Shown: positions 57,605 through 64,000 of the stretch, in pieces | How positions within the stretch are numbered: the stretch's first letter is position 1 | Layout of the letters: every line of letters starts with the position of its first letter | NCBI GenBank assembly: GCA_038250905.1 | Contig: JBBSBV010000001.1 | Span: 1 to 64,000, forward strand | Direction: 5' to 3' | Length of the DNA stretch: 64,000 nt | Source: JAENVU01 sp038250905 | Lineage (GTDB): Bacteria; Actinomycetota; Acidimicrobiia; IMCC26256; JAENVU01 | Made by a program: the position numbers and the translations under genes | The notes under the pieces: model-generated | What the model saw: only the letters and a program-made list of their open reading frames with translations | What the model was told of the DNA's origin: nothing | Databases searched by the model: none

Positions 57605-58816
57605 CTAGAGGTCCAGCCTCAACATGCGGATGGCGTTGGTGCGGACGACCTTCACGATCGTCGCGTCGTCGAGGTCGGCCATGATGTCCATCGCGACCTT
57701 GCGGGAGTGCGGCCAGGTCGAGTCGGAGTGCGGATAGTCGGTCTCGAAGGTAACGGTGTCCTCACCGATCTCGTCGAGCGACTTGAGACCGTGCGGGTCG
57801 TCGAAGAAGCACCCGAAGACGTGCTCGCGGTAGGCCTGGCTCGGCGGGACCGTGACCTTGTCGGCCACGCCACCCCAACCGCGGTTCTCCGCCCAGACCT
57901 TGTCGGCGCGGTCGAGCACGTACGGGATCCAACCGATCTGGCCCTCGGAGTACGCCACCTGGAGGTTCGGGATCCGTTCGAAGACCCCGGACATCAGGTA
58001 GTCGGTGAGTGACATCGCCGCGTTCATGTACGTGAGCGTCGAGCCGACGGCGGGCGGCGCATCGGGTGAGGTCGACGGCATCTTGGAGCTCGAACCGATG
58101 TGCATCGACACCACCGTCTCGGTCTCGGCGCAGGCCTCGAAGAACGGGTCCCAGTATCCGTCGACGTCGTGCACCGACGGCAGGCCGAGGAACGGCGGGA
58201 TCTCGCTGAAGCAGACCGCGTGCGCGCCCCGAGCGGCGTTCCGACGGACCTCGGCCGCGGCGAGGTTCGCATCCCACAGCTGGATGATCGGCAGCGGGAT
58301 GAGCCGACCGCCGGAGCCGGCGCACCACTCGTCGAACTGCCAGTCGTTGTAGGCCTTCACGCAGAGGTCGGCGAGTTCCTTGTCCTTGCGTTCGAGGAAC
58401 GTCTGCCCGCAGAAGCGAGGGAAGGTCGGGAACGACAACGAAGCCTCGACCCAGTTGGTGTCCATGTCCTCGAGGCGCGCCACCGGATCCCAGCAGCCGG
58501 GGCGCATGTCGTCCATGGTGATCGGACTGATCGTCACCTCTTCGCGCGGCACGCCGGCGGCGGCCATCACCCGGGTCAGCGGGTACCGGAGGTCTTCCAT
58601 GTCCCACCAGTCGCACCAGGTGCCGTCCTCGTCGGGGCCGGCCTCGCGGTAGCTGAACACCCCGCCCACGAACGTCATCTCGGCGACCTTGCGCCGGTGC
58701 ATCGTGGGGCCGAGCTCCTTGAACTTCGCCGGGAGCCGGTCGGACCAGACCGTCGGCGGCTCCATGACGTGGTCGTCGACCGAGATGATCTTGGGGAACT
58801 CTTCCGGCGTGAACAT
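57605..58816 (-). CDS. Amidohydrolase-2 family metal-dependent hydrolase/decarboxylase
   Basis: This 403-residue protein is the third amidohydrolase-2 paralogue in the window, closest to the one at 23276-24517. It has SVDDHVMEPPTVW (Asp-X-His metal motif), MRPGCWDPVARLEDMD, FPRFCGQTFLERKD, MHIGSSSKMP, SEGQIGWIPYVLDRADKVW and FETDYPHSDSTWPH. The ATG at 58816 is preferred over an in-frame GTG three codons earlier because TACTGT lies exactly 7 bases upstream. The shared operator palindrome abuts that box. It is a single gene, separated from the isochorismatase-like gene by about 50 bases. Confidence 0.88.
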   Translation of the reverse strand: MFTPEEFPKIISVDDHVMEPPTVWSDRLPAKFKELGPTMHRRKVAEMTFVGGVFSYREAGPDEDGTWCDWWDMEDLRYPLTRVMAAAGVPREEVTISPITMDDMRPGCWDPVARLEDMDTNWVEASLSFPTFPRFCGQTFLERKDKELADLCVKAYNDWQFDEWCAGSGGRLIPLPIIQLWDANLAAAEVRRNAARGAHAVCFSEIPPFLGLPSVHDVDGYWDPFFEACAETETVVSMHIGSSSKMPSTSPDAPPAVGSTLTYMNAAMSLTDYLMSGVFERIPNLQVAYSEGQIGWIPYVLDRADKVWAENRGWGGVADKVTVPPSQAYREHVFGCFFDDPHGLKSLDEIGEDTVTFETDYPHSDSTWPHSRKVAMDIMADLDDATIVKVVRTNAIRMLRLDL

Positions 58817-58823
58817 GGGCGCC

Positions 58824-58829
58824 ACAGTA
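58824..58829 (-). promoter_or_regulatory. Predicted leaderless -10 box of amidohydrolase
   Basis: TACTGT on the minus strand lies 7 bases before the ATG at 58816 and shares one base with the operator palindrome upstream. Confidence 0.55.
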
Positions 58830-58847
58830 TCTGACGACCCGTCAGAT
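58829..58847. promoter_or_regulatory. Shared operator palindrome, amidohydrolase promoter
   Basis: ATCTGACG-ACC-CGTCAGAT is a perfect palindrome with 8-base arms, identical in both arms to the copy at 24536-24556. It covers the region between the -10 and -35 of the amidohydrolase promoter, the classic position for a TetR-type repressor. Confidence 0.75.
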
Positions 58848-58876
58848 CACGCAGGGAAGGCGATCCGAGGCCTCGC

Positions 58877-59500
58877 TCAGCGGTCGTTCCACGCCGCGAG
58901 CACCGCGTCGGTCGTGGTGAGGGTCGCGACCAGCGCCAGGGTGTTGGCGATGACGGCCGCGGCGTACTCGGCCGGGACACCGGCGACCGCGTCGGTCGGC
59001 ATCACGAACTGGTATCCACGGTTGACCGCGTCGAAGGCGAAGTTCGTCATCCCGATGTTCACCGACACGCCGACGCCGACGATCGTCGTCACCCCGAGGT
59101 TGCGCAGCATCGAGTCGAGTTGCGTCCCGGTCATCGGACCGAGCCCGTGATGGCGGGCGAGGACGACATCGCGTTCGTCGACACCGATCGGTGCCGGGAC
59201 CTGCACCGCGTCACTTCCCGGGGAGAGATGCAAGGGCGCCTTCCGCACCCCGGCGAAGAGGCGCGCGTTGCGGTTGGCCCCCACCAGGTCGTCACGGATC
59301 TCGGCAGTGCAATGGAAGACCGGCACACCCAGCTCGCGGGCGCGCATGGCCAGCGCGGCGCAGTGTCCGATCAGACCGACTGCGGCACCCGCGGCTGCGA
59401 GCTCGGGCAGGACCGAGGGATCACCGACCACACCGTTCTGCACCTCCTGGAGCACCAGCGCGGTGTGCGCGGGATCGACGAGCGCGGTGAGATCCATCAT
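58877..59500 (-). CDS. Isochorismatase-fold protein with altered catalytic triad
   Basis: This 207-residue protein has the isochorismatase-like cysteine hydrolase fold (TALVLQEVQNGVVG at the start, then VGVGVSVNIGMTNFAFDAVNRGYQFVMPTDAVAG), but the usual Asp-Lys-Cys triad is changed. The first Asp is Glu19 (or Gln18), the Lys position is near Arg116, and the nucleophile Cys position is Gly150. It may be inactive, or use a different mechanism as true isochorismatases do without cysteine. The ATG at 59500 overlaps the FadD stop by four bases (ATGA); a second ATG one codon later is better spaced from GGAGGA. It is co-transcribed with that FadD-type gene. Confidence 0.82.
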   Translation of the reverse strand: MMDLTALVDPAHTALVLQEVQNGVVGDPSVLPELAAAGAAVGLIGHCAALAMRARELGVPVFHCTAEIRDDLVGANRNARLFAGVRKAPLHLSPGSDAVQVPAPIGVDERDVVLARHHGLGPMTGTQLDSMLRNLGVTTIVGVGVSVNIGMTNFAFDAVNRGYQFVMPTDAVAGVPAEYAAAVIANTLALVATLTTTDAVLAAWNDR

Positions 59501-61185
59501 TCCTCCGCGAACTGGAGGTCGGCGTCGTCCATCAGCACCGCTTTCACGACCTTGCCGGTGGCGTTGCGCGGCAGTGGCTCCGACCGGATCTCCCAGATCG
59601 AAGGCACCTTGAAGTACGCCAGCGTCTCGCCGCAGAACCGGGCCAGCTCGTCGGGATCGAGCGTGCTGCCGGGCATCGGGACCACGACCGCCTTCACCTC
59701 GTGCCCGAGTGCTTCATGATCGACCGGGATGACCGCGACCTCGGCGACGTCGGGATGGGCCTCGAGCCGGTTCTCGATCTCGATCGGGTAGATGTTCTCC
59801 CCACCCCGCAGGATCAGGTCGCGCTTGCGCGTCGCCAGGTAGAGCCGGCCGCCGTCCATCCGTCCGATGTCGCCGGTGCGCAACCATCCGCCGGGCAGGA
59901 TCGTCGCTGCGGTTTCCTCCGGCCGTCGCCAGTATCCGGGCATGACCATCGGGCCGCGCAGGAAGATCTCGCCGTCCTCGCCGTCGGGGACGACCTGGCC
60001 GTCCTCGCCGCGGATCTCGATCTGCACCGTGGGGAGCGGTCGCCCCGCCGCCTCGGGAAACGCCACCAGTTCCTCGCCGGCGTTCACCGTCGCCAACGCC
60101 GCGCATTCGGTCTGGCCGTAGCCGACCCCCATCGCACCGCGCAGGTTCGGGATCGCGATCCTCGCCTTCTCGAGCAGGGCCGGTGAGAACGCGGAGCCTC
60201 CGCCGCCACCGTTGCGCAGTCCGGAGAGGTCGTAGTCGCCGAGCTTCGGATGGGTGACGACGCGATGGAGCATCGTGACCGTGTACGACCACCCGGTGAT
60301 GTCCTCGCGTTCGATCAGGCTCATCACGACTTCGGGATCGAAGCGACCCATGGTCCAGACCGACCGGATCCCGCTCATCATGAACGCCACCGCACCCATG
60401 TGCAGGCCGGACACGTGGAACAGCGGGTACGTCACGAGTTGGCACACCGGCTTCGCGTCAGGTGGACCAGGCTTGCTCATCGCCATCCGGGCGCCGTGGA
60501 AGAAGCTGATCCCGATGGCGGCGATCACGTTGCGATGCGTGTTGATCGCGCCCTTGGGCCGGCCGGTGGTGCCACTCGTGTAGAGGATGAGCGCGGGGTC
60601 GTCCTCGTCGATCGGTTCAGTGGGCAGTGGCGAGTCGGGGTACGCGTGCCAGATCCGGTCGAAGTCGTCCTCGATCACGATCGTGGGAACACCCGGGTCC
60701 TCCCCGCCGAGCCGGTCCAGCCGCTTGCGGTCGGCCACGAGCACCTTGGGGTCCGAGTCGGCCAGGCCGTACCGGATCTCGTCGCCGACCCACCATCCGT
60801 TGAGCCCGACCGCAATCGCACCCAGGCTGACCGCGGCCCAGAACGTGACGATCCACTCGGGACAGTTCGCGGCGAGGATCGCGACCCGGTCGCCCTTGCG
60901 GACGCCGTAGTCGGTGGCCAACACGCGGGCGACCGATGCCACCGCCCGCCGATGTTCGGTGTGCGTGATCACGCGGCGCGTGTCGCGGTCGGCGAAGACT
61001 ACGTACTCGCGATCGCCGAACGCCTCCGATGCCTCGAGTGCCGCGCGGAGCGACCGCAGCCGACCGGTGAGCACCTCGATCGGTACGCCGTTCCACTCCT
61101 CGACGCCGACCTCGAAGAAGCCACCGGGCGCGATCAGTTGCGCCTCGATCGCGGCCATTCCTTCCGGAATCCCCTGTGCATCCAT
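59497..61185 (-). CDS. Acyl-CoA synthetase/AMP-dependent ligase (FadD-like)
   Basis: This 562-residue ANL enzyme has A3 LYTSGTTGRPKGAINTH, the A5 region GVGYGQTECA, LRTGDIGRMDGGRLYLATRKRDLILRGGENIYP (motifs A7 and A8), and LPRNATGKVVKAVL with the A10 lysine. An N-terminal extension (EVGVEEWNGVPIEVLTGRLRSLRAALEAS) precedes the usual start. It activates an unknown carboxylic acid. It is first in a two-gene unit with the isochorismatase-fold gene. A TAGCCT box on the minus strand lies 9 bases before the ATG at 61185. Confidence 0.91.
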   Translation of the reverse strand: MDAQGIPEGMAAIEAQLIAPGGFFEVGVEEWNGVPIEVLTGRLRSLRAALEASEAFGDREYVVFADRDTRRVITHTEHRRAVASVARVLATDYGVRKGDRVAILAANCPEWIVTFWAAVSLGAIAVGLNGWWVGDEIRYGLADSDPKVLVADRKRLDRLGGEDPGVPTIVIEDDFDRIWHAYPDSPLPTEPIDEDDPALILYTSGTTGRPKGAINTHRNVIAAIGISFFHGARMAMSKPGPPDAKPVCQLVTYPLFHVSGLHMGAVAFMMSGIRSVWTMGRFDPEVVMSLIEREDITGWSYTVTMLHRVVTHPKLGDYDLSGLRNGGGGGSAFSPALLEKARIAIPNLRGAMGVGYGQTECAALATVNAGEELVAFPEAAGRPLPTVQIEIRGEDGQVVPDGEDGEIFLRGPMVMPGYWRRPEETAATILPGGWLRTGDIGRMDGGRLYLATRKRDLILRGGENIYPIEIENRLEAHPDVAEVAVIPVDHEALGHEVKAVVVPMPGSTLDPDELARFCGETLAYFKVPSIWEIRSEPLPRNATGKVVKAVLMDDADLQFAEE

Positions 61186-61194
61186 GAGGCGGCG

Positions 61195-61200
61195 AGGCTA
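61195..61200 (-). promoter_or_regulatory. Predicted -10 box of fadD-like gene
   Basis: TAGCCT on the minus strand lies 9 bases before the ATG at 61185, one to two bases longer than the usual leaderless spacing. A TTGGCCAA palindrome at 61220-61227 lies near its -35 position. Confidence 0.4.
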
Positions 61201-61238
61201 GCGAGTGGCACGGTTCACATTGGCCAAATCTTGAACTA

Positions 61239-61343
61239 CCCGACTCGCATCGGGCACGCGGATGGTGCACAATGCACAGGCCCCCGGGAGCAGGGCCGCG
61301 GGCCTCCCTGCCCGGTCCGCCGGCCGGCCCCGGGGGCATTTTT
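61239..61343 (+). ncRNA. Structured leader or small RNA ending in a terminator
   Basis: Three hairpins follow one another in the divergent gap. They are CCCGA/TCGGG (61239-61254), GTGCA/TGCAC (61265-61277), and a long terminal stem GCCCCCGGG (61280-61288) with CCCGGGGGC (61329-61337), enclosing a GCAGGG/CCCTGC inner stem and followed by TTTTT (61339-61343). A rho-independent terminator is thus present on the plus strand with no plus-strand gene upstream. It could end an independent small RNA or be an attenuator for the membrane gene 60 bases downstream. I recognise no known riboswitch class. Confidence 0.5.
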
Positions 61344-61405
61344 CTTCCTGGAAGATCCGGCCCTCGCGCATCAACCTCGAGCCTCCGCGTGCCGATGAAC
61401 TGGCC

Positions 61406-62239
61406 ATGCATACTCGCCGGCCGTCGCCGGACCTGCTCCTGATCCTCGGCCTCATCTGTGCTGTCCTCGGCGCCGCGCTCTGGGCCACGACCGCGACCAT
61501 CACCGACGAGCACACCATCCTCAACGAGGCCGCGGGCATCGCGAAGAGCGAGCCGGTGCGCGAGGAGTTCACGAACCAGATCGCCGCGTCGATCACCCCG
61601 CAATCTGCGGTCTCGTCGGTCGACGCGATCAACCTCTCGAACGACCTCGGGCGCAAGATCGTCGGTACCCCGGCCTTCGTCGAGGCCTTCGCCGGCGCGC
61701 TGCCCGGCCTCTACGGCCAGGTCGTCGACGGCCAGCGGACCGACGTGGTGCTCGATCCCAACCTCGTGCGCCAGGCGTTCGCCGAGGCCGGTGCGACACC
61801 CCCGACCGAGTTGCAGCTCGGCATCAAGGGCGGTCGGCTCCCCGACCTGCGCAAGCTGATCGACCTCGGGAACCGGTTCGCGATCGCGTTCGGCATCCTC
61901 GGCGGATTCGGCATCGTGCTCGGGCTGGTGCTGTCGCCGCATCGCCACCGCGCCATCATGCGGGTCGGTCGTTGGCTCATCACCACGGGGATCTTCGCGA
62001 TCCTCGCGTTCTGGGCCCTTCCGACGCTGGCGCTGCTCCCGCTCGGCGGGTGGATCGGCGTCATGGGCATCGTGCTCGCGACCGGCGACTGGATGGCTGT
62101 TCCCGCCGCGGTCCTGACCGCGTTCGGGATCGCGATCGTCGTGCTCGGTCGCGCCGGTGATGCCGGCGCCCGCCGTCAGGAACTGTCGGTGATCCCGGTC
62201 GTGCCCGGGCGGTCGCCGAAGCGCGCGTCGATCAGCTGA
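61406..62239 (+). CDS. Membrane protein of unknown function
   Basis: This 277-residue protein has an N-terminal hydrophobic helix (DLLLILGLICAVLGAALWATTA), then a large extracytoplasmic helical domain of about 125 residues (EEFTNQIAASITPQ, FVEAFAGALPGLYGQVVDG), and three to four C-terminal membrane helices (about residues 150-245). I do not recognise a named family. The frame is open 144 bases upstream to an ATG at 61262, but that stretch translates the GC-rich hairpins and is not protein-like, so the ATG at 61406 is used; no good ribosome binding site is seen. Expression may depend on read-through of the terminator ending at 61343. It overlaps the convergent DUF2817 gene by 8 bases. Confidence 0.72.
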   Translation: MHTRRPSPDLLLILGLICAVLGAALWATTATITDEHTILNEAAGIAKSEPVREEFTNQIAASITPQSAVSSVDAINLSNDLGRKIVGTPAFVEAFAGALPGLYGQVVDGQRTDVVLDPNLVRQAFAEAGATPPTELQLGIKGGRLPDLRKLIDLGNRFAIAFGILGGFGIVLGLVLSPHRHRAIMRVGRWLITTGIFAILAFWALPTLALLPLGGWIGVMGIVLATGDWMAVPAAVLTAFGIAIVVLGRAGDAGARRQELSVIPVVPGRSPKRASIS

Positions 62240-63290
62240 CCAAGCCGTCGAGCGCGCGGTCGCGGACCTCGACGAATCGGTCGACCACCAACGAGGGCCA
62301 TCGGGGGTCATCGGGCGCGAACGCGGCGCGGAGTTGTTCCTTGATCCCGCCACTCTCCGGTCCGAGCGGATCGCCGTAGCCGTGCAACCAGGCGTCGGCG
62401 CGCAAGGCGTCGGAGACGGACACGATGTCGACCGTGCCCCATTCGATCGCGACGCCCGCGACCGCGACGCCGGCGAGCCATCCCTCCATCGAGTCGAGCA
62501 CGTCGCCGCTGACGTCGGCCGAGACGGACGTGCCCTCGCTCGGGACCACGTACCCGTCGAAGCAGCGGTCGAGTTCCGCCCGGCCCGGGGCGTCGGGGTG
62601 GCTGGCGATCAGTTCCCCGTGGCCGAACTCCCCCAGCCCGGTGTGGAGATCGATGATCGCGACCCGTTCGGCATCGCCCAACTCGGCGCGCACGACCGAT
62701 TCCAGGGTGTGGTGCGACCACACCCGGGCCTGGCCACCGTAGAAGATGCCGCGCGGGTGGCGGTACTGGCCGGCGCTCACCGCGGCCTGCAGACCGTCGA
62801 ACCCCTCGCGGCCGGCGAAGTCCAGCAACCGCGTGGTGGTCGCGGTCCGAGTCGCGTCGTCCCAGACCGGCGGAACCAGGGCGTCGGCCAGTTCGTCGTA
62901 CCCCGCGTTCTCGGGCAACGGTGCGGTGAAGTCGACACCGTTGCGGTTGAGGTCGACGTTGTCCTCGTTCACCCGCCGGACCCACGCGAAACCGTACGGG
63001 TTGAGGGCGTGGACCAGCACGACCTCGACGTCGTCCGCCACCTCCAGGCCGTCGCGCAACCATGCGGTCTGACACAAGCTGCCCGCGAATCCCTCGACAC
63101 CATGCGTTCCGGAGATCACGAGGAGTCGACGCGTCGCGCCGGGCCGTCCGAGCACGGCGACATCGGTCGCGAGGCCACCGCCGTCCGGGCCCCGGAGTGG
63201 GTGCTCGTGGTGGGAGATGCGCGCGCCGCGCCGTGCGGCGGCGTCGAGGAACGCGGTGCGGGCCTGCTGGTAGTCGCCCGCGAGTCGCAT
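62232..63290 (-). CDS. DUF2817/M14-type zinc carboxypeptidase-like protein
   Basis: This 352-residue protein has DUF2817, a branch of the M14 zinc-peptidase fold. Likely zinc ligands are His63 and Glu66 in ISGTHGVEGF and the histidine in IIDLHTGLGEFG; NEDNVDLNRNGVDF and HALNPYGFAWVRR are family motifs around the substrate-binding Arg and Asn. An amide- or ester-hydrolysing role is likely; the substrate is unknown. The ATG at 63290 begins 2 bases after the lipoprotein stop, so the two are co-transcribed. No signal peptide is seen. Confidence 0.87.
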   Translation of the reverse strand: MRLAGDYQQARTAFLDAAARRGARISHHEHPLRGPDGGGLATDVAVLGRPGATRRLLVISGTHGVEGFAGSLCQTAWLRDGLEVADDVEVVLVHALNPYGFAWVRRVNEDNVDLNRNGVDFTAPLPENAGYDELADALVPPVWDDATRTATTTRLLDFAGREGFDGLQAAVSAGQYRHPRGIFYGGQARVWSHHTLESVVRAELGDAERVAIIDLHTGLGEFGHGELIASHPDAPGRAELDRCFDGYVVPSEGTSVSADVSGDVLDSMEGWLAGVAVAGVAIEWGTVDIVSVSDALRADAWLHGYGDPLGPESGGIKEQLRAAFAPDDPRWPSLVVDRFVEVRDRALDGLVS

Positions 63291-63292
63291 CG

Positions 63293-63790
63293 CTAGGACT
63301 GCACCGGCCCCCCGGCCGCGGTCACCGCGTACCAGACGTTGCCGAGACCGTTGCCGTTGACGTCACCGGCCTTGGCGTCGCCGGTGAACCCGTAGAGGAG
63401 GTGACCGTTGTACGCGACCCACTCCTCACCGTTCGGCTGCTTGGCGGTCGAGGGCTTGGCGGTCAGTCCCGGTCCGACGGTCGGCGTCGCGTCGGCCTTC
63501 ACCGGCGGCCACGCGGCGAGTGTCCCCGCGCTGACCTTGCTCACCGTCGCCGTGCCGTCGGGGACGTAGAGGTACAGCGTCTTGCCGGCCGAATCCGCGA
63601 CGACCTTGCCGAGCGCGGTGTCGACGAGTTGCAGTGTGGTCGACGTCGCGTCGGTCCCCGCGGCCGAGGTGGTCGTCGTCTTCTTCGTGGTCCCGGTGTC
63701 GGCAGCCGACCCCTTGGATCCGCCGCTGCTCCCGCAGGCGGCAATGACGAGGGCGAACGCGACGACGATCGGGAAAGAACGTTTGGACAT
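63293..63790 (-). CDS. Lipoprotein with Yx(FWY)xxD-type repeats
   Basis: This 165-residue lipoprotein has a signal peptide ending in the lipobox VIAAC (Cys19), a Ser/Thr/Gly-rich linker to about residue 55, and then the COG4315-type secreted domain: KTLYLYVPDGTATVSKVSAGTLAAWPP and WVAYNGHLLYGFTGDAKAGDVNGNG, the paired Yx(FWY)xxD-like strands of this family. The ATG at 63790 is chosen because GGAGG lies 8-12 bases upstream. The family is widespread in Actinomycetota and its function is unknown. It is anchored outside the cytoplasmic membrane. Confidence 0.87.
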   Translation of the reverse strand: MSKRSFPIVVAFALVIAACGSSGGSKGSAADTGTTKKTTTTSAAGTDATSTTLQLVDTALGKVVADSAGKTLYLYVPDGTATVSKVSAGTLAAWPPVKADATPTVGPGLTAKPSTAKQPNGEEWVAYNGHLLYGFTGDAKAGDVNGNGLGNVWYAVTAAGGPVQS

Positions 63791-63855
63791 GTGACCTACC
63801 TCCGAGTCGATCGGCACTGTAGGCCCGTCGGCCCGCCGCAGGCGGTCAACTGCGG

Positions 63856-64000
63856 CTACCGAGTGGCGACGGTCGCCGTGTCCCGGCCCGAGCGCAGGAT
63901 CGTGCCCGGGACCGCGCCGGTGGGCTGGTTGGCCGTCACCGTCTCCACCCCGTTGACGAAGACGTGCTCCACCCCCAGCGCGTCCGAGGTCAGGCGGGCC
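63856..64000 (-). CDS. Partial D-aminoacylase-type amidohydrolase, C-terminus
   Basis: A 47-codon C-terminal fragment runs off the right edge. It reads ARLTSDALGVEHVFVNGVET and ends VTANQPTGAVPGTILRSGRD plus six residues before TAG. The VNGVETVTANQPTGAVPGTILRSG pattern matches the end of D-aminoacylase/amidohydrolase-3 proteins (compare the gene ending at 29561, which ends VNGQVFMEQGEHTGALAGRVLRS). The start, metal site and promoter are outside the window. Confidence 0.75.
   Translation of the reverse strand, partial: ARLTSDALGVEHVFVNGVETVTANQPTGAVPGTILRSGRDTATVATR

Noticed and set aside
61220..61227. TTGGCCAA palindrome as a regulator site
   Set aside because: Only 8 bases and no second copy at another promoter was noticed, so chance is likely.
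61262..61405. N-terminal extension of the membrane protein from an upstream ATG
   Set aside because: It translates the GC-rich hairpins and T-run as GPRGHFSSW-like sequence, which is not protein-like; the terminator lies inside it.

Overview
This is a high-GC window in which almost every third codon position is G or C. Genes are tightly packed, GTG starts are common, and many genes have a TANNNT box 5-9 bases upstream of the start codon with no ribosome binding site, which is typical of leaderless mRNAs in Actinomycetota. It encodes five luciferase-like (F420-type) oxidoreductases, five SDRs, four FadD-type ligases, a two-subunit acyl-CoA dehydrogenase and three related amidohydrolase-2 proteins. 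This content suggests an Acidimicrobiia-like or other lipid- and steroid-degrading actinobacterium; that placement is inference. There are no rRNA or tRNA genes, no CRISPR array, no transposase and no origin.

Layout. 1-0.4 kb: a small gene for a tandem-repeat peptide. 0.4-4.2 kb: housekeeping (aldehyde dehydrogenase-gpmA operon, Ppx/GppA). 4.3-8.2 kb: TetR, DUF35 and thiolase genes, divergent from a PYR-less TPP-enzyme-like gene and an SDR. 8.3-11.5 kb: amidohydrolase-P450-methyltransferase operon. 11.5-19.3 kb: a FadD gene, a PAS-GGDEF-EAL protein, and an operon of two acyl-CoA dehydrogenase subunits with a carboxyltransferase. 19.4-24.5 kb: DEAD-box helicase, a GNAT gene bracketed by 25-base direct repeats, small genes, and an amidohydrolase-phosphatase pair. 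24.6-33.1 kb: secreted hydrolase, aldehyde dehydrogenase, AAA+ ATPase, cupin, D-aminoacylase-like hydrolase, LLM oxidoreductase and an EamA-like transporter. 33.1-38.5 kb: lysS, an SDR, and a glutamine-synthetase-like/C26 hydrolase pair that looks like gamma-glutamyl-amine metabolism. 38.5-42 kb: alpha/beta hydrolase divergent from a TetR, then a LexA-boxed DUF222-HNH gene. 42-46.8 kb: SDR-FadD-cyclase-SDR-methyltransferase operon. 46.9-52 kb: methyltransferase fused to a beta-sandwich, BI-1 protein, FadD and tandem DUF202 proteins. 52-56.5 kb: aldehyde dehydrogenase with three translationally coupled LLM oxidoreductases. 56.6-64 kb: LLM, amidohydrolase, isochorismatase-fold protein, FadD, a structured leader with a terminator, a membrane protein, DUF2817, a lipoprotein, and the end of another D-aminoacylase-like gene.

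How it fits together. Four unlinked catabolic promoters carry the same palindrome (ATCTGACG-N3-CGTCAGAT), each abutting or overlapping a predicted -10 box. They are upstream of the acyl-CoA dehydrogenase/carboxyltransferase operon, two amidohydrolases and the SDR-FadD-cyclase operon, which suggests one repressor controls a dispersed acyl-CoA pathway. A fifth catabolic operon (aldehyde dehydrogenase plus three LLM genes) has a KstR-like AGAAC-CT-GTTCT site in the same position. Reactions and regulators are inferred from family membership and sequence motifs; substrates are unknown.
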